Both the position numbers and the translations under genes were made by a program. 64,000 bases of DNA from Pseudomonas yamanorum (GTDB taxonomy: Bacteria; Pseudomonadota; Gammaproteobacteria; Pseudomonadales; Pseudomonadaceae). Numbering within the stretch: the stretch's first letter is position 1; each line of letters starts with the position of its first letter. The stretch is taken from the NCBI RefSeq assembly GCF_900105735.1, contig NZ_LT629793.1, positions 1,550,001 to 1,614,000 on the forward strand, in the 5' to 3' direction. This document shows, in pieces, positions 34,124 through 44,146 of this stretch. The notes under the pieces are model-generated. The model was not told where the DNA came from. It made no database searches and saw only the letters and a list, made by a program, of their open reading frames with translations.

Positions 34124-34799
34124 ACTCGCGCCCCTGCTGGTCTCGGCGGTGATCCTCGGCCTGCTGGGCGGCGGCCATTGCCTGGGCATGTGCGGCGGCC
34201 TGATGGGCGCGCTGACCCTGGCGATTCCCAAGGAGCAACGCAGTCGGCGCTTTCGCCTGCTGTTGGCCTATAACCTGGGACGCATCCTCAGCTACGCCAC
34301 CGCCGGCCTGTTGATCGGCTTGGCCGGCTGGGCCGTGGCCAACAGCCCGGCGGCGATGTTCATGCGCATCCTCGCCGGACTGTTGCTGATTTGCATGGGT
34401 TTGTACCTGGCCGGCTGGTGGAGCGGCCTGACCCGTATCGAAAGCCTCGGGCGCGGCCTGTGGCGGCATATCCAGCCGATCGCCAACCGTTTGCTGCCGG
34501 TGTCCAGCCTGCCCCGGGCGTTACTGCTGGGCGCGCTCTGGGGCTGGCTGCCGTGCGGGTTGGTCTACAGCACCCTGCTGTGGGCAGCCAGCCAGGGCAA
34601 TGCGCTGGACAGTGCACTGCTGATGCTCGCCTTCGGCCTCGGCACCTGGCCGGTGCTGCTGGCCACGGGGTTAGCCGCTGATCGAGTAACAGCGTTATTG
34701 CGTAAACGTAGCGTGCGGATGACGGGAGGCCTGTTAGTCATCCTGTTCGGCATCTGGACCTTGCCCGGGCCGCACCAGCACTGGCTAATGGGCCATTAA
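34116..34799 (+). CDS. TauE/SafE-family (DsbD-like) membrane protein of the cco assembly cluster
   Basis: 227 aa from the ATG at 34116, overlapping the ccoS end by 8 nt, so the two are coupled. Six membrane helices with two internally repeated cysteine motifs, GGGHCLGMCGGLMGAL near residue 17 and GWLPCGLVYS near residue 148, the layout of the DsbD transmembrane core and of SafE-like proteins. Homologues next to ccoS are annotated sulfite exporter, but the Cys pairs and context suggest copper or thiol-reductant handling for cbb3 assembly (inference). Confidence 0.88.
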   Translation: MLELAPLLVSAVILGLLGGGHCLGMCGGLMGALTLAIPKEQRSRRFRLLLAYNLGRILSYATAGLLIGLAGWAVANSPAAMFMRILAGLLLICMGLYLAGWWSGLTRIESLGRGLWRHIQPIANRLLPVSSLPRALLLGALWGWLPCGLVYSTLLWAASQGNALDSALLMLAFGLGTWPVLLATGLAADRVTALLRKRSVRMTGGLLVILFGIWTLPGPHQHWLMGH

Positions 34800-34828
34800 A
34801 AGGCCATGTGGCATAGCGCCGCTCCCCG

Positions 34829-34870
34829 TTGATGCAAATCAAGATGGCCTCTGCACCCAGCCCCTAGACT
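34829..34870 (+). promoter_or_regulatory. hemN promoter with perfect ANR/FNR box
   Basis: TTGATGCAAATCAA (34829-34842) is a perfect match to the ANR/FNR consensus. TAGACT (34865-34870) is a -10 box placing the start near 34877, so the box is centred at about -41.5, the class II activator position. Confidence 0.9.
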
Positions 34871-34902
34871 CGGCCCACTAGCCTATCCGGGGGAACGCCC
34901 GC

Positions 34903-36285
34903 ATGCTCGACGCCATTCGTTGGGACACTGATCTGATTCACCGCTACGACTTGGCGGGGCCGCGCTACACCTCGTACCCCACCGCCGTACAATTCGACAG
35001 CCAGGTCGGCACCTTCGACCTGCTCCACGCCCTGCGTGACAGTCGCAAGGCCACACGGCCATTGTCGCTGTATGTGCATGTGCCGTTCTGCGCGAATATT
35101 TGCTACTACTGCGCCTGCAACAAGGTCATCACCAAGGACCGTGGGCGGGCCCACGCCTATCTGCAACGCCTGGAGCAGGAAATCCAGCTGGTGGCCTGCC
35201 ACCTCGACCCCAGGCAACCGGTGGAGCAGCTGCATTTCGGCGGCGGCACCCCGACCTTTCTCAGCCATGACGAGCTGCGTCAGGTCATGGGCCGGCTGCG
35301 CCAGCACTTCAACCTGCTGGACGATGACTCCGGCGACTACGGGATTGAAATCGACCCACGGGAAGCCGACTGGGCGACCATGGGCCTGCTGCGTGAGCTG
35401 GGGTTCAACCGCGTCAGTATTGGCGTGCAGGACCTGGACCCCGAAGTGCAGCGTGCGGTGAACCGCCTGCAAAGCCTGGAAGAAACCCGGGCAGTGATCG
35501 ACGCAGCGCGCACCCTGCAGTTTCGTTCGATCAATATCGACCTGATCTACGGCCTGCCCAAGCAGACACCGCTGAATTTTGCGCGCACGGTGGAGGAAGT
35601 GATCAGCCTGCAACCGGACCGGCTCTCGGTGTTCAACTACGCACACCTGCCGGAACGTTTCATGCCCCAACGGCGGATCAACACCGCAGACCTGCCGACC
35701 CCGGCGGAAAAGCTGCTGATGCTGCAAACCACCATCGAGCAGTTGACCCAGGCCGGCTACCGTTACATCGGCATGGACCACTTCGCCCTGCCGGATGACG
35801 AACTGGCCATCGCCCAGGAGGAAGGCAGGCTGCAACGCAACTTCCAGGGCTACACCACCCATGGGCATTGCGACTTGATCGGGCTTGGGGTGTCGGCGAT
35901 CAGCCAGATTGGCGACCTGTACTGCCAGAACAGCAGCGACCTGAACCACTACCAGAACGCCCTGGCCGGCGCGCAGCTGGCCACCAGTCGTGGGCTGTTG
36001 TGCACCACGGATGACCGGTTACGGCGGGAAGTGATTCAGCAGTTGATCTGCAATTTCAGCTTGGCATTCGAGAAAATCGAACAGGCCTTCAACATCGATT
36101 TTCGTGGTTACTTCGATGAGCTGTGGCCACAACTGGAGGCAATGGCCGAGGACGGGCTGATCGAACTCGACCCACTAGGCATCCGCGTATTGCCGGCTGG
36201 ACGCCTGCTGGTGCGCTCGGTGTGCATGGTGTTCGATGCCTACCTCGAACACCAGAACCGGCAGCGCTTCTCCAGGGTTATCTGA
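34903..36285 (+). CDS. hemN: oxygen-independent coproporphyrinogen III dehydrogenase
   Basis: 460 aa, full length for HemN. It is a radical-SAM enzyme that makes protoporphyrinogen IX without oxygen, supplying haem for the cbb3 oxidases at low oxygen. The cluster motif is CANICYYCAC (CxxxCxxC plus the extra Cys, about residues 63-72), followed by LHFGGGTPTFLS and the HemN domain at the C-terminus. The N-terminal YDLAGPRYTSYPTA is typical. Own ANR-dependent promoter. Its stop is 3 nt from the stop of the convergent next gene. Confidence 0.98.
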   Translation: MLDAIRWDTDLIHRYDLAGPRYTSYPTAVQFDSQVGTFDLLHALRDSRKATRPLSLYVHVPFCANICYYCACNKVITKDRGRAHAYLQRLEQEIQLVACHLDPRQPVEQLHFGGGTPTFLSHDELRQVMGRLRQHFNLLDDDSGDYGIEIDPREADWATMGLLRELGFNRVSIGVQDLDPEVQRAVNRLQSLEETRAVIDAARTLQFRSINIDLIYGLPKQTPLNFARTVEEVISLQPDRLSVFNYAHLPERFMPQRRINTADLPTPAEKLLMLQTTIEQLTQAGYRYIGMDHFALPDDELAIAQEEGRLQRNFQGYTTHGHCDLIGLGVSAISQIGDLYCQNSSDLNHYQNALAGAQLATSRGLLCTTDDRLRREVIQQLICNFSLAFEKIEQAFNIDFRGYFDELWPQLEAMAEDGLIELDPLGIRVLPAGRLLVRSVCMVFDAYLEHQNRQRFSRVI

Positions 36286-36288
36286 GTG

Positions 36289-36777
36289 TTACTTCGCCAT
36301 CAGGCTCATGGCTTCCATCTGAGCCTGAGGCGGCTCGTCTTTCAGGACTTTGGCCAATTGCGTCTGGGCTGTCATCAAGCCGGACTGGATGGTCGCCACG
36401 TCGCCCTGCAAACCGGCCACCTTGGCCTGGCGCGCCTCGGGGCTCAGGGAGGTGTCAGCCATGGCCGCAGAGAGTTCGGCCATCTTCTCGGCCAGCTGCT
36501 TTCTCAATTCGCGGATCATTTTCAACAGCTGCTTGGCGCTGTCGCTCAGGCTGCTTTCATCAATATCGCTATTGGAGGATTTCGCTGCCGAGGCCATGCC
36601 CATCCCCGCACCGGAAATGACCACCTTCACGCCCTCAGTGACCGTAGGCTCGGCAGCCTTGGTTTCCAGAGCCGGCGCCTTGGCAGCGGCTTCTTTTTCC
36701 TTGGCTGCATCAGCAGCCTTCCAAACGGCCACTGCGGACACGTTGATAAGCGGGTTTTGGACAGTGCTGACTGACAT
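36289..36777 (-). CDS. hypothetical protein between hemN and anr
   Basis: 162 aa from the ATG at 36777 with GGAG 8 nt upstream. I do not recognise a family. The first third is Ala/Lys/Glu-rich (KAADAAKEKEAAAKAPALE), the middle has an SGAGMGMASAAKSSN stretch, and residues about 100-155 should form a coiled coil (LLKMIRELRKQLAEKMAEL, then QAKVAGLQGDVATIQSGL). No signal peptide or membrane helix. P. aeruginosa, as I recall, also has a hypothetical gene at this place. It is divergent from anr. Confidence 0.75.
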   Translation of the reverse strand: MSVSTVQNPLINVSAVAVWKAADAAKEKEAAAKAPALETKAAEPTVTEGVKVVISGAGMGMASAAKSSNSDIDESSLSDSAKQLLKMIRELRKQLAEKMAELSAAMADTSLSPEARQAKVAGLQGDVATIQSGLMTAQTQLAKVLKDEPPQAQMEAMSLMAK

Positions 36778-36930
36778 GATCTGAGCTCCAGCTCCTAGAG
36801 AGACATCTATGTATCGACGCCGATACATAAACCTTTATATCGCTGCTGCTTTTTTGTACACGCTGGCCTGATCGTCCCCCAGTGCGGTACCCTTACGTCT
36901 TATGTGTGTTTTCCCACAAGGATTTAAGAA

Positions 36931-37665
36931 ATGTCCGAGCCAGTTAAACTGCGCGCTCATAGCCAGGCTCATTGCAAGGATTGCAGCCTGGCCCCCCTCT
37001 GCCTGCCACTTTCGTTGAATCTGGAAGACATGGAAGCGCTGGACGAGATCGTTAAACGCGGTCGCCCACTGAAAAAAGGCGAGTTTCTGTTTCGCCAGGG
37101 CGATAAGTTTGACTCCGTTTATGCAGTACGTTCTGGCGCGTTGAAAACCTTCAGCCTGAGCGATGGCGGTGAAGAGCAGATCACCGGCTTCCACCTGCCC
37201 AGCGAACTGGTGGGACTGTCGGGCATGGACACTGAGATTCATCCGGTATCGGCCCAGGCCCTGGAAACCACGTCAGTCTGTGAAATTCCGTTCGAGCGCC
37301 TGGATGAACTGGCCCTGCAGCTGCCGCAATTGCGTCGCCAGTTGATGCGCGTGATGAGCCGGGAAATCCGCGACGACCAGCAGATGATGCTGCTCTTGTC
37401 GAAGAAAACCGCCGACGAGCGGATCGCTACCTTCCTGGTCAACCTCTCCGCGCGTTTCCGTGCGCGGGGTTTCTCGGCCAATCAGTTCCGCCTGAGCATG
37501 TCGCGCAACGAAATCGGCAACTACCTGGGCCTCGCGGTGGAAACCGTGTCCCGGGTATTCACCCGCTTCCAGCAGAACGAGCTGATTGCCGCTGAAGGCA
37601 AGGAAGTGCATATCCTCGACCCGATCCAGCTCTGCGCCCTCGCCGGCGGTTCGCTCGACGGTTGA
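36931..37665 (+). CDS. anr: oxygen-sensing Crp/Fnr regulator Anr
   Basis: 244 aa. N-terminal cluster cysteines C15, C18 and C24 ([11 protein letters not shown]) and a fourth in TTSVCEIPF (about residue 115) bind the oxygen-labile 4Fe-4S cluster. The cyclic-nucleotide-type beta barrel and dimer helix follow, then the helix-turn-helix with the FNR-type recognition helix [12 protein letters not shown] (E-SR contacts to TTGAT). It should activate hemN, ccoG and ccoNOQP-2 in this window through the boxes listed. Confidence 0.97.
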   Translation: MSEPVKLRAHSQAHCKDCSLAPLCLPLSLNLEDMEALDEIVKRGRPLKKGEFLFRQGDKFDSVYAVRSGALKTFSLSDGGEEQITGFHLPSELVGLSGMDTEIHPVSAQALETTSVCEIPFERLDELALQLPQLRRQLMRVMSREIRDDQQMMLLLSKKTADERIATFLVNLSARFRARGFSANQFRLSMSRNEIGNYLGLAVETVSRVFTRFQQNELIAAEGKEVHILDPIQLCALAGGSLDG

Positions 37666-37745
37666 TCCAGACGCTTGCGGCCGAGCCAATCGGCTGGGCC
37701 GCAGGTATACTTCGAGTCCGTTTTCCTCCCCAGGACTCCTCGACG

Positions 37746-38294
37746 ATGGTCTTCGATTCGTTCGACATCAAATCCCTGATTCGCCCAGTCATCGACTTCC
37801 CCAAGCCTGGGGTGATCTTTCGTGATATCACGCCGCTGTTTCAGTCGCCCAAGGCTTTGCGCCTGGTGGCCGATACCTTTGTGCACCGCTACGTCGAAGC
37901 CGAGTTCACCCACATTGGCGCGATGGATGCCCGGGGCTTTTTGATCGGTTCGATCATTGCCTATCAGTTGAACAAACCGCTGATCCTGTTCCGCAAGCAA
38001 GGCAAATTGCCGGCTGACGTGCTGGCCGAGGGTTACCAGACCGAGTACGGCGAAGCCTTCCTGGAAGTGCACGCCGACAGCCTGTGTGAAGGTGATTCGG
38101 TGCTGATGTTCGATGACTTGATTGCCACCGGCGGCACGCTGATCGCGGCAGCCAACCTGGCCCGGCGCATGGGCGCACGGATTTTCGAAGCGGCGGCGAT
38201 CATCGATCTGCCGGAGCTGGGTGGTTCCCAGCGCCTGGAAGACATGGGCATTCCTACCTTCTGCCTGACGCAGTTTGCGCTGACATACCAATAA
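37746..38294 (+). CDS. apt: adenine phosphoribosyltransferase
   Basis: 182 aa from the ATG at 37746; the frame is open further upstream, but the usual N-terminus is [22 protein letters not shown]. Salvages adenine with PRPP to AMP. Conserved motifs: [32 protein letters not shown] and the PRPP-binding loop [20 protein letters not shown] -10 lies at 37706-37711. A strong hairpin GCGGCC.../...GGCCGC (37678-37703) stands between anr and apt. Confidence 0.97.
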   Translation: MVFDSFDIKSLIRPVIDFPKPGVIFRDITPLFQSPKALRLVADTFVHRYVEAEFTHIGAMDARGFLIGSIIAYQLNKPLILFRKQGKLPADVLAEGYQTEYGEAFLEVHADSLCEGDSVLMFDDLIATGGTLIAAANLARRMGARIFEAAAIIDLPELGGSQRLEDMGIPTFCLTQFALTYQ

Positions 38295-38305
38295 CCCGGG
38301 ATTCG

Positions 38306-38347
38306 TGTGGCGAGGGAGCTTGTGTGGCAGGGAGCTCCCTCGCCACA
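38306..38347. repeat. REP-like palindrome with inserted duplication
   Basis: TGTGGCGAGGGAGCT ... AGCTCCCTCGCCACA arms with an extra TGTGTGGCAGGG between them, as if part of the left arm was copied. Same core as 12782-12813 and 45050-45073. Confidence 0.8.
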
Positions 38348-38357
38348 AAAGCGCTTT

Positions 38358-39506
38358 CTACAGGCCCATCTGCTTGCTGATGATTTCGTTCATCACTTCC
38401 CGAGTCCCGCCACCGATGGACAGGATGCGGTTGTCGCGATACAGCCGCTCCACCAGGTTGCCGCGCATGTACCCCTGGCCGCCGAGAATCTGCACGGCAT
38501 CGTAGGTCGCGCGGTCGGCGGTATCAGTGGCGAGGTTCTTGGCCATGGAAATCTCCTTGATTACACTCTTGCCCGCGGCCATCTTGGCGGCCTGGCGGTA
38601 GGTGAACTCCCGAGAGACTTCCACCGCCGTGGCCATTTCCGCCAAGCGATGCTTGAGCACCTGGAACTTGCCGATGGGTTTGCCGAACGCTTCTCGCTGG
38701 GTGGCCCATTTCAGGCTTTCTTCCAGGGCCATTTGCGCCGTCATGTTGGCCATCAAGGCGAGGGCCAGCCGCTCGCTCTGGAAGTTGCCCATGATGCAGG
38801 CGAAGCCCATGTTCTCGACGCCGATCAGATTGCCTACGGGTACGCGGCAATCATCGAAAAACAATTCGGCAGTGTCCGACGCCCACCAGCCCATTTTCTT
38901 CAGCGGTGTACCGGTGGTAAAACCAGGCGTGCCCTTTTCGATCAACAACAGGCTGATGCCGGCAAAGCCCGGCCCCCCGGTACGTACCGCGACGGTGTAG
39001 AAGTCGGCGCGCTGGCCGCTGGTGATAAAGGTTTTGCTGCCGCTGACCCGATAATGATCACCGTCGCGCACGGCACGGGTTTGCAGGCTGGCGACATCGG
39101 AGCCGCCTCCGGGCTCGGTGACCGCCAGGGCGGCGATCTTCTCGCCGGACAAAACCTGCGGCGCGACACGATCGCGCACTTAAGGCCGGGCCCATTTGAC
39201 GATGGGTGGCAAGCCGATATCCAGTGAGCCCAACCCCGCCACCACACCGCCGGAGCCGCAGCGCATCAGCTCTTCGCTGGCCGCGACCTTGGCGAACAGA
39301 TCACCTTCGTGGCTGCCGCCGAGGGCTTCGGGGTAACCGATCCCCAGGATCCCCGCCGCGCCGGCCTTGAGATACAGCTCCCGGGGGAAGCTCTCGGCCT
39401 CCTCCCACTGCTCGATGTCCGGCAACATCTCGCGCTCGACGAAACGGCGTACGCTGTCGCGGACCAATTGGTGGCTGGGGTCGAAGTATTCCTGATAGGT
39501 AGACAT
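38358..39506 (-). pseudogene. acyl-CoA dehydrogenase interrupted by one in-frame TAA
   Basis: From the ATG at 39506 (GGAG 7 nt upstream) the frame reads MSTYQEYFDPSHQLV... to KWARP, then TAA at 39182-39180, and continues without frame change as VRDRVAPQVLSGEK to the normal end KQMGL. Together 382 codons, the family length. Both parts are well conserved: FAD/CoA region VTEPGGGSDVASLQ, SGSKTFITSG, the QAFGKPIGKFQ-like REAFGKPIGKFQVLK, and the C-terminal GGQGYMRGNLVERLYRD. In relatives this point is usually a charged or polar residue, so GAA or GAG to a stop by one or two changes is plausible; a sequencing error is the alternative. A fragment could restart at the GTG after the stop. Confidence 0.85.
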
Positions 39507-39610
39507 CGGCAAGCTCCACGGGAAGGTGGAGCGAACTTACCAAGCGCTTGCTTGGTTATCAAGGCACAAGGCAGAGCCTGACGAAGACTTAGATGAACAG
39601 TAAAGATCAA

Positions 39611-39717
39611 ATGTGGGAGCTGGCTTGCCTGCGATAGCATCACCTCGGTTTAACTGAAAGACCGAGTTGTTTGCATCGCAGGCAAGCCAGCTCCCACATA
39701 AAGCCCAGCTCCCACAT
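39611..39717. repeat. REP doublet plus extra half unit
   Basis: TGTGGGAGCTGGCTTGCCTGCGAT (39612-39635) and its inverse, ending at 39699, are followed by a partial repeat CCAGCTCCCACA (39705-39716). Same subtype as 21160-21232. Confidence 0.9.
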
Positions 39718-39735
39718 GTTGTCCTGCGGTGTTTG

Positions 39736-40338
39736 TTACAGAGCGATCGGCTTACGTCCGGCAAACGAATGCGCCAAGGTCCCGCCATCCACCAGTTCCA
39801 GCTCGCCACCCAACGGCACACCGTGGGCGATGCGCGAGGTGATCAGGCCTTTGTTGGTCAGCAACTGCGCGATGTAATGGGCCGTCGCTTCGCCTTCCAC
39901 CGTAGGGTTGGTGGCCAAGATCACCTCGACGAAGGTGCCCTGCTCCTCGATCCGCGTCACCAGTTGCGGAATACCGATAGCTTCCGGCCCCAGGCCGTCC
40001 AGCGGCGACAGATGGCCCTTGAGCACAAAGTAGCGCCCGCGGTAACCGGTCTGCTCCACCGCGTACACGTCCATCGGCCCTTCCACTACGCACAGCAGCG
40101 TGTCGTCGCGACGCGGGTCGGCGCATTGCGGGCAGAGTTCTTCCTCGGTCAGGGTGCGGCACTGGCGGCAGTGGCCTACCCCTTCCATGGCCTGGCTCAA
40201 GGCCTGGGCCAGTCGGGAGCCACCGCTGCGATCACGCTCCAGCAGTTGCAGCGCCATGCGCTGGGCGGTTTTCTGACCCACGCCTGGCAAAGTGCGCAGG
40301 GCGTCGATCAGTTGACGAATCAGGGGGCTGAAGCTCAT
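39736..40338 (-). CDS. recR: recombination mediator RecR
   Basis: 200 aa. N-terminal helix-hairpin-helix ([18 protein letters not shown]), a four-cysteine zinc motif (CRQC...CPQC, residues about 56-72), then the Toprim domain ([12 protein letters not shown]) and a C-terminal Walker-B-like end. With RecF/RecO it loads RecA on gapped DNA. In most relatives it follows ybaB directly; here an oxidoreductase gene sits between them. Confidence 0.97.
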   Translation of the reverse strand: MSFSPLIRQLIDALRTLPGVGQKTAQRMALQLLERDRSGGSRLAQALSQAMEGVGHCRQCRTLTEEELCPQCADPRRDDTLLCVVEGPMDVYAVEQTGYRGRYFVLKGHLSPLDGLGPEAIGIPQLVTRIEEQGTFVEVILATNPTVEGEATAHYIAQLLTNKGLITSRIAHGVPLGGELELVDGGTLAHSFAGRKPIAL

Positions 40339-40403
40339 GGGGAAAGGTCCGACAAAACAACGAGACGCGGTTTATACCCGCGCCCCGGATTAGCGTCAAA
40401 TGC

Positions 40404-41438
40404 TCAATCTTGTGCGACGTGCACCACCAACTTGCCGAAGTTGCGCCCCTCCAGCAAACCGATAAAGGCTTCTGGTGCCTGCTCCAGGCCTTCCACCACG
40501 TCTTCGCGGAACTTGATCTTGCCATCCCGCACCCACGGCGCCATGGCGCTGAGGAATTCCGGCTGACGGTCGCCGTAGTCGTCGAACACGATAAAGCCCT
40601 GAATGCGCACACGCTTGGTCAGCAGGGTGCGCTGCAGCGCCGGCAGCCGGTCGGGGCCGCTGGGCGCTTCGTGGGCGTTGTAGCCGGCGATCAGGCCACA
40701 CAACGGGATTCGGGCCTTGGCATTCAGCAACGGCACCACCGCGTCGAACACCTTGCCACCAACGTTTTCAAAGTAGATGTCGATGCCCTCGGGACACGCC
40801 TGGGCAAGTTCCTCGGCAAAGTTGTCGCTCTTGTGATCGACACAGGCATCAAAGCCCAGCTCGTCCACCACATAGCGGCACTTCTCGGCACCACCCGCCA
40901 CACCGACCACCCGCAGGCCCTTGATCTTTGCCACCTGGCCGACCACCGAGCCCACCGCGCCGGAAGCCGCCGCCACTACCAGGGTTTCCCCGGACTTGGG
41001 TTGGCCGATATCCATAAGGCCCATGTAAGCGGTCATGCCGGGCATACCCAGCACACCCAAGGCCATGGACGGACTGGCGAGGCCCTTGGGCACCGGCACC
41101 AGGTTGCGGCCATCGGAGATGCTGTGGCTCTGCCAGCCGGTGGAACCGACCACCAGGTCACCCACTTCGAACTTGGGGTTGCGGGACTGTTCGATACGGC
41201 TGACAGCGCCACCGGTCATCACCTCGTCGATTTCCACCGGCGCGGCGTAGGACGGCGCATCACTCATGCGCCCGCGCATGTAGGGATCCAGCGACAGGTA
41301 AAGGGTTTTCAGCAGGACCTGGCCGTCGGCCAGTTCCGGCAGCGCGACGCGCTCCAGGCGAAAGTTTTCCGGCACCGGTGCGCCGTGGGGGCGTGAGACC
41401 AGCACGATGCGCTGGTTGAGGGTCAATGCTTCGGTCAT
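40404..41438 (-). CDS. NADP-dependent oxidoreductase, CurA / leukotriene B4 dehydrogenase type
   Basis: 344 aa medium-chain reductase without the zinc sites. RIVLVSRPHGAPVPENFRLE opens the protein, YLSLDPYMRGRMSD marks the PTGR/CurA group, and the NADP-binding loop is AASGAVGSVVGQVAKIKG. FENVGGKVFDAVVPLL and the C-terminal VEGLEQAPEAFIGLLEGRNFGK are also typical. These enzymes reduce conjugated double bonds of enones and curcumin-like substrates. It lies between ybaB and recR on the same strand, so it may be read with recR; a terminator and repeat isolate it from ybaB. Confidence 0.92.
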   Translation of the reverse strand: MTEALTLNQRIVLVSRPHGAPVPENFRLERVALPELADGQVLLKTLYLSLDPYMRGRMSDAPSYAAPVEIDEVMTGGAVSRIEQSRNPKFEVGDLVVGSTGWQSHSISDGRNLVPVPKGLASPSMALGVLGMPGMTAYMGLMDIGQPKSGETLVVAAASGAVGSVVGQVAKIKGLRVVGVAGGAEKCRYVVDELGFDACVDHKSDNFAEELAQACPEGIDIYFENVGGKVFDAVVPLLNAKARIPLCGLIAGYNAHEAPSGPDRLPALQRTLLTKRVRIQGFIVFDDYGDRQPEFLSAMAPWVRDGKIKFREDVVEGLEQAPEAFIGLLEGRNFGKLVVHVAQD

Positions 41439-41526
41439 CAGCGAGGCTCCTTCTATCGGTGATTGAATTCAACGGTATAGGGTGCAGACCCCAACACAGG
41501 GCCCAGGGTTCGACAAAACTCTCGCA

Positions 41527-41638
41527 GTAGCAGTTGTCGAGCGCCAGCGAGGCTACGTTAGCCGCACCGCTGCGTTCATGCCAGGCGTGGGACCGAGTCG
41601 CTGCCGACGCAGCCTCGCTGGCGCTCGACAGCTGCTAC
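41527..41638. repeat. REP doublet of a different subtype
   Basis: GTAGCAGTTGTCGAGCGCCAGCGAGGCT (given as 41527-41554) and its inverse (41611-41638) differ at one base. The head sequence is unrelated to the GTGGGAGC and GCGAGGGAGC units elsewhere in the window. Confidence 0.88.
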
Positions 41639-41662
41639 GAGTATGGAAAATAGACGGCCAAA

Positions 41663-41691
41663 AAAATGCCAGGCACGGGGCCTGGCATTTT
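41663..41691. terminator. terminator of dnaX-ybaB
   Basis: AAAATGCCAGG (41663-41673) pairs with CCTGGCATTTT (41681-41691); the A-run on the plus strand gives a U-run for minus-strand transcripts leaving ybaB. Confidence 0.9.
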
Positions 41692-41709
41692 CGGTGCTGC
41701 GCTTGCCGA

Positions 41710-42048
41710 TCAGAACGGCAGCTTCATACCCGGTGGCAGTTGCATGCCAGCGGTCACGCCGGACATTTTGTCCTGGCTGTTGGCCTCGATCTTGCGCACG
41801 GCGTCGTTGACGGCCGCGGCAAACAGCGCTTCGAGCATTTCCAGGTCGTCTTCGCCCACACCTGGCAATACGCTTGGGTCGATGCTCACGCGCTTGATGT
41901 CGTGACGACCGGTCATCACCACACTGACCATATCGCCACCGGCTTTACCGGTGACTTCGGCGTTGGCCAGTTCTTCCTGCATCTTGGCCATTTTTTCCTG
42001 CATCTGCTGTGCCTGCTTCATCAGGCCGGCCATGCCACCTTTCATCAT
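41710..42048 (-). CDS. ybaB: YbaB/EbfC nucleoid-associated protein
   Basis: 112 aa from the ATG at 42048, 7 nt after GAGGTG; a GTG at 42057 is possible. Typical sequence [20 protein letters not shown], then [20 protein letters not shown] and the C-terminal Met/Pro-rich tail [12 protein letters not shown]. It forms a tweezer-like DNA-binding dimer. The dnaX-ybaB-recR order is broadly conserved; the dnaX stop is 44 nt upstream. Confidence 0.96.
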   Translation of the reverse strand: MMKGGMAGLMKQAQQMQEKMAKMQEELANAEVTGKAGGDMVSVVMTGRHDIKRVSIDPSVLPGVGEDDLEMLEALFAAAVNDAVRKIEANSQDKMSGVTAGMQLPPGMKLPF

Positions 42049-42091
42049 GGGAATCACCTCAAAAGTACGTGGATCAATTATTGGCCCCGGC

Positions 42092-44146
42092 TTATGACGC
42101 CTGAACCGGGGCTTCTACAGGTTCAATAGTATCGTGCCGCACCACCGCACCAAACTGCTCCATCATCTGCTGGATGAGCGGATCACCGTGGATCGACTCT
42201 TCAGCCTCGCGCTGGCGGTTGACCCGGCGGCGGGACGCCGCCTGGGCCGGGGTTTCCTGCTCGGGCTTGATCAGCTCGATGCTGATAGTCAGTGTGCGCC
42301 CGTGGAACTGGTTCAGGGCATCGTTGAGCCGGCGTTGCTGGGTCGCGTTGAACAGGGCGCTGTGGGCCGGGTCCAGGTGCAACAACCAATGGTCGCCATC
42401 CACGGCAATCAGTGTGCAGTTGGCGGCGATGCTGCCGGTCATGCCGGAGATCGGCAGTTTCGGGAACAGCTCCAGCCATTGCAACGCCAGGCCGGTGGCC
42501 GGCATCGCGGCGGGTTCAGGTTCCGGCTCCGGGGCAGGCTCGGCGGTGTGTTCGCTGGCCAGGTCGTCCAGGTAGCTGTAGGCCGAATCCATGTCTGGCT
42601 CGATATAGTCTTCGTCCAGCGGCGGCTCGTCGTCGAGGTCGGTGCCCGGGGTGGCGGCGTCCACTTGCGCGACGGTCGGCTCCGGCACCGGGGCCGAAAC
42701 CCACTCGGGGGCGTCCGGCACTACGCTGTCCGGGGTCGGCGCGGGCATGGGTGTCAGTTCAGGCTGCTCGCTGGTGGTTTCCAGCACCGGCTCGACGGCA
42801 GGCTGCAGCTCGACCTCGGCTTCTACCGGGTCATTCCACGGCAGGTCGACTTCAGGCACGGGCGCAGGCTCGACCACCGGCTCAGGCACGACCACAGGCG
42901 CCACCGGCTCAGCGACAACCGGGGCTGGCGCGGGAGCAACAGCCGCAGGCGGCGCAACCACTGGCGCGGCGACAGCCGGGCCAGCCACTGGTTTGGCGGA
43001 ATCAACTGTGGCCTGGCTGATCCCCACTGGCTTTAGCGGCTGTCTCGGTGCATCCGCCGTGTCGGCGGGCCTGAAGGCCAGCATTCGCAGCAGGACCATT
43101 TCGAAGCCGCCGCGCGGGTCAGGTGCCAGCGGCAAGTCACGCCGGCCAATCAGGCCCATCTGGTAGTAGAACTGCACGTCTTCGGCCGGCAACGCCTGGG
43201 CCAGGGCCAACACGCGGTCGCGGTCGCCGTGGCCGTTGTCGACACCTTCAGGCAGGGCCTGGGCGATGGCGACGCGGTGCAACACATTAAGGATTTCCGA
43301 GAGCACGCCATTCCAGTCCGGGCCTTGCTCGGACAGATGGCGCACGGCCTCGAGCAACGCCTTGGCGTCGCCTTCGATCAGCGCGTGCAGCACATCGAAC
43401 ACTTGGCCGTGGTCGAGAGTGCCGAGCATCGCCCGCACGTCGGCGGCCATGACCTTGCCTTCACCAAAGGCGATGGCCTGGTCGGTGAGGCTCATGGCGT
43501 CGCGCATCGAGCCGTCGGCGGCGCGGCCCAGCAACCACAGGGCGTCGTCTTCGAACGGTACGTTCTCGACGCCCAGCACGTGGGTCAAATGCTCGACCAC
43601 ACGCTCCGGGGTCATGTTTTTCAGGGAGAACTGCAGGCACCGCGACAGAATCGTTGCAGGAAGTTTCTGCGGGTCGGTGGTGGCCAGGATGAATTTGACG
43701 TAGGGCGGCGGCTCTTCCAGGGTTTTCAACAGGGCGTTGAAGGAGTGGCTGGACAGCATGTGCACTTCGTCGATCAGGTAGACCTTGAAGCGGCCACGGC
43801 TCGGTGCGTACTGCACGTTATCGAGCAACTCGCGGGTGTCTTCGACCTTGGTGCGGCTCGCGGCGTCGATCTCGATCAGGTCGACAAAGCGCCCTTCGTC
43901 GATTTCCCGGCACACCGAGCAGGTACCGCACGGCGTCGAGGTGATGCCGGTTTCACAGTTCAGGCACTTGGCGATGATGCGGGCAATGGTGGTCTTGCCC
44001 ACACCGCGGGTACCGGTGAACAGGTAGGCGTGGTGCAGCCGTTGGCTGTCCAAGGCATTGATCAGAGCCTTGAGCACATGGGTCTGGCCGACCATTTCGC
44101 GGAACGAGCGCGGACGCCATTTACGTGCAAGAACCTGATAACTCAT
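42092..44146 (-). CDS. dnaX: DNA polymerase III clamp-loader subunit tau/gamma
   Basis: 684 aa from the ATG at 44146 ([12 protein letters not shown]). AAA+ domain with Walker [10 protein letters not shown], the zinc-binding cysteines in [19 protein letters not shown] (split), Walker [12 protein letters not shown] and the arginine-finger segment SRCLQF. After domain III (to about 370) comes a long Pro/Ala/Val/Glu-rich linker (about 375-550), probably disordered, and the C-terminal tau domains that contact DnaB and the alpha subunit. I did not find a strong A-AAA-AAG slippery site. The locus is transcribed with ybaB. Confidence 0.97.
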   Translation of the reverse strand: MSYQVLARKWRPRSFREMVGQTHVLKALINALDSQRLHHAYLFTGTRGVGKTTIARIIAKCLNCETGITSTPCGTCSVCREIDEGRFVDLIEIDAASRTKVEDTRELLDNVQYAPSRGRFKVYLIDEVHMLSSHSFNALLKTLEEPPPYVKFILATTDPQKLPATILSRCLQFSLKNMTPERVVEHLTHVLGVENVPFEDDALWLLGRAADGSMRDAMSLTDQAIAFGEGKVMAADVRAMLGTLDHGQVFDVLHALIEGDAKALLEAVRHLSEQGPDWNGVLSEILNVLHRVAIAQALPEGVDNGHGDRDRVLALAQALPAEDVQFYYQMGLIGRRDLPLAPDPRGGFEMVLLRMLAFRPADTADAPRQPLKPVGISQATVDSAKPVAGPAVAAPVVAPPAAVAPAPAPVVAEPVAPVVVPEPVVEPAPVPEVDLPWNDPVEAEVELQPAVEPVLETTSEQPELTPMPAPTPDSVVPDAPEWVSAPVPEPTVAQVDAATPGTDLDDEPPLDEDYIEPDMDSAYSYLDDLASEHTAEPAPEPEPEPAAMPATGLALQWLELFPKLPISGMTGSIAANCTLIAVDGDHWLLHLDPAHSALFNATQQRRLNDALNQFHGRTLTISIELIKPEQETPAQAASRRRVNRQREAEESIHGDPLIQQMMEQFGAVVRHDTIEPVEAPVQAS

